NCBI GenBank assembly: GCA_035316885.1
Contig: DATHII010000055.1
Coordinates: forward strand, 1-5,404
DNA from: DASRTE01 sp035316885
Lineage (GTDB): Bacteria > Actinomycetota > Actinomycetes > Jiangellales > Jiangellaceae
Length of the DNA stretch: 5,404 nucleotides
Direction: 5' to 3'
In this document: positions 5,193 to 5,404 of the stretch, in pieces
How the letters are laid out: each line of letters starts with the position of its first letter
Numbering within the stretch: position 1 is the first letter of the stretch
Notes under the pieces: generated by a model
The model's input: the letters and a program-made list of their open reading frames with translations, nothing else
Told to the model about the DNA's origin: nothing
Databases searched by the model: none
Position numbers and translations under genes: made by a program

Positions 5193-5404
5193 GTGACGAC
5201 CACCGGCCCACCCGTGCCCCTCATTCCCCGCGACGTGCTGTTCGGCAACCCGGAACGGATCAGCCCCGCGCTGTCACCGGACGGAACGCTGCTCGGCTTC
5301 ATCGCCCCCAAGGAAGGCGTGCTCAACGTCTGGGTCGGCCCCGCCGACGACCCGGGTGCAGCCGAGGCCGTAACGCACGACCGGGGCCGCGGTGTACGCA
5401 CGTT
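5193..5404 (+). CDS. S9-family peptidase (prolyl oligopeptidase-like), N-terminal part
   Basis: Seventy codons are present before the right edge. The sequence, with PLIPRDVLFGNPERISPALS near 9-28, then SPDGTLLGFIAP (28-39) and GVLNVWVGP (42-50), is typical of the N-terminal beta-propeller of S9 serine peptidases; SPDG is the repeated blade motif of TolB/WD40-like propellers. The catalytic alpha/beta-hydrolase domain lies beyond the window, so activity cannot be judged. The GTG start is preceded by GGAG only 2 nt away, a poor spacing; the next in-frame GTG (5214) has no better site, and no start exists just upstream. No signal peptide is seen, suggesting a cytoplasmic enzyme. It is divergent from the lipoprotein gene and appears unrelated to the SOS genes. 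Confidence 0.85.
   Translation, partial: MTTTGPPVPLIPRDVLFGNPERISPALSPDGTLLGFIAPKEGVLNVWVGPADDPGAAEAVTHDRGRGVRT

Noticed and set aside
1..5404. Signs of a novel defence, mobile or repeat-based system
   Set aside because: No integrase, transposase, terminal repeats, CRISPR-like spacing, tRNA or base-composition break was seen. The genes are conserved actinobacterial core genes in a familiar arrangement.

Overview
The window is strongly GC-rich, with third codon positions almost all G or C, several GTG starts, and family-specific proteins of actinobacterial type: a B12-dependent class II ribonucleotide reductase preceded by NrdR, an actinobacterial-type LexA with TCGAAC-N4-GTTCGA operators, and an SOS-linked LysM protein divergent from lexA. 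It is best read as a chromosomal core region of a high-GC actinomycete. The genus cannot be fixed from the sequence alone. No mobile element, CRISPR array, tRNA or rRNA is visible.

Layout from left to right: the 5' part of nrdJ (minus, cut by the window edge); nrdR (minus), 93 bp upstream of nrdJ; a roughly 300-bp control region carrying palindromes that look like NrdR operators; a small membrane-anchored LysM protein (minus); a 203-bp divergent control region with three SOS boxes; lexA (plus); a DinG/XPD-type iron-sulfur helicase gene (minus) that meets lexA tail to tail, with both stop codons inside one CTAG; a putative lipoprotein gene (minus); a 66-bp divergent spacer; and the 5' part of an S9-family prolyl-oligopeptidase-like gene (plus, cut by the right edge).

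The genes share a DNA-maintenance theme. LexA represses itself and, through two abutting boxes, the LysM protein, whose relatives in other Gram-positives (ChiZ, DivS, YneA) delay division during DNA damage. NrdR senses nucleotides through its ATP-cone and controls ribonucleotide reductase, so dNTP supply sits next to the damage response. The DinG-like helicase unwinds damaged or structured DNA, but no SOS box was seen in front of it. The lipoprotein and the peptidase have no evident link to this theme.

No undescribed system was found. The points most worth checking are the three-box SOS control region, the shared CTAG stop of lexA and dinG, the array of palindromes upstream of nrdR, and a perfect 19-bp palindrome just ahead of the helicase gene.
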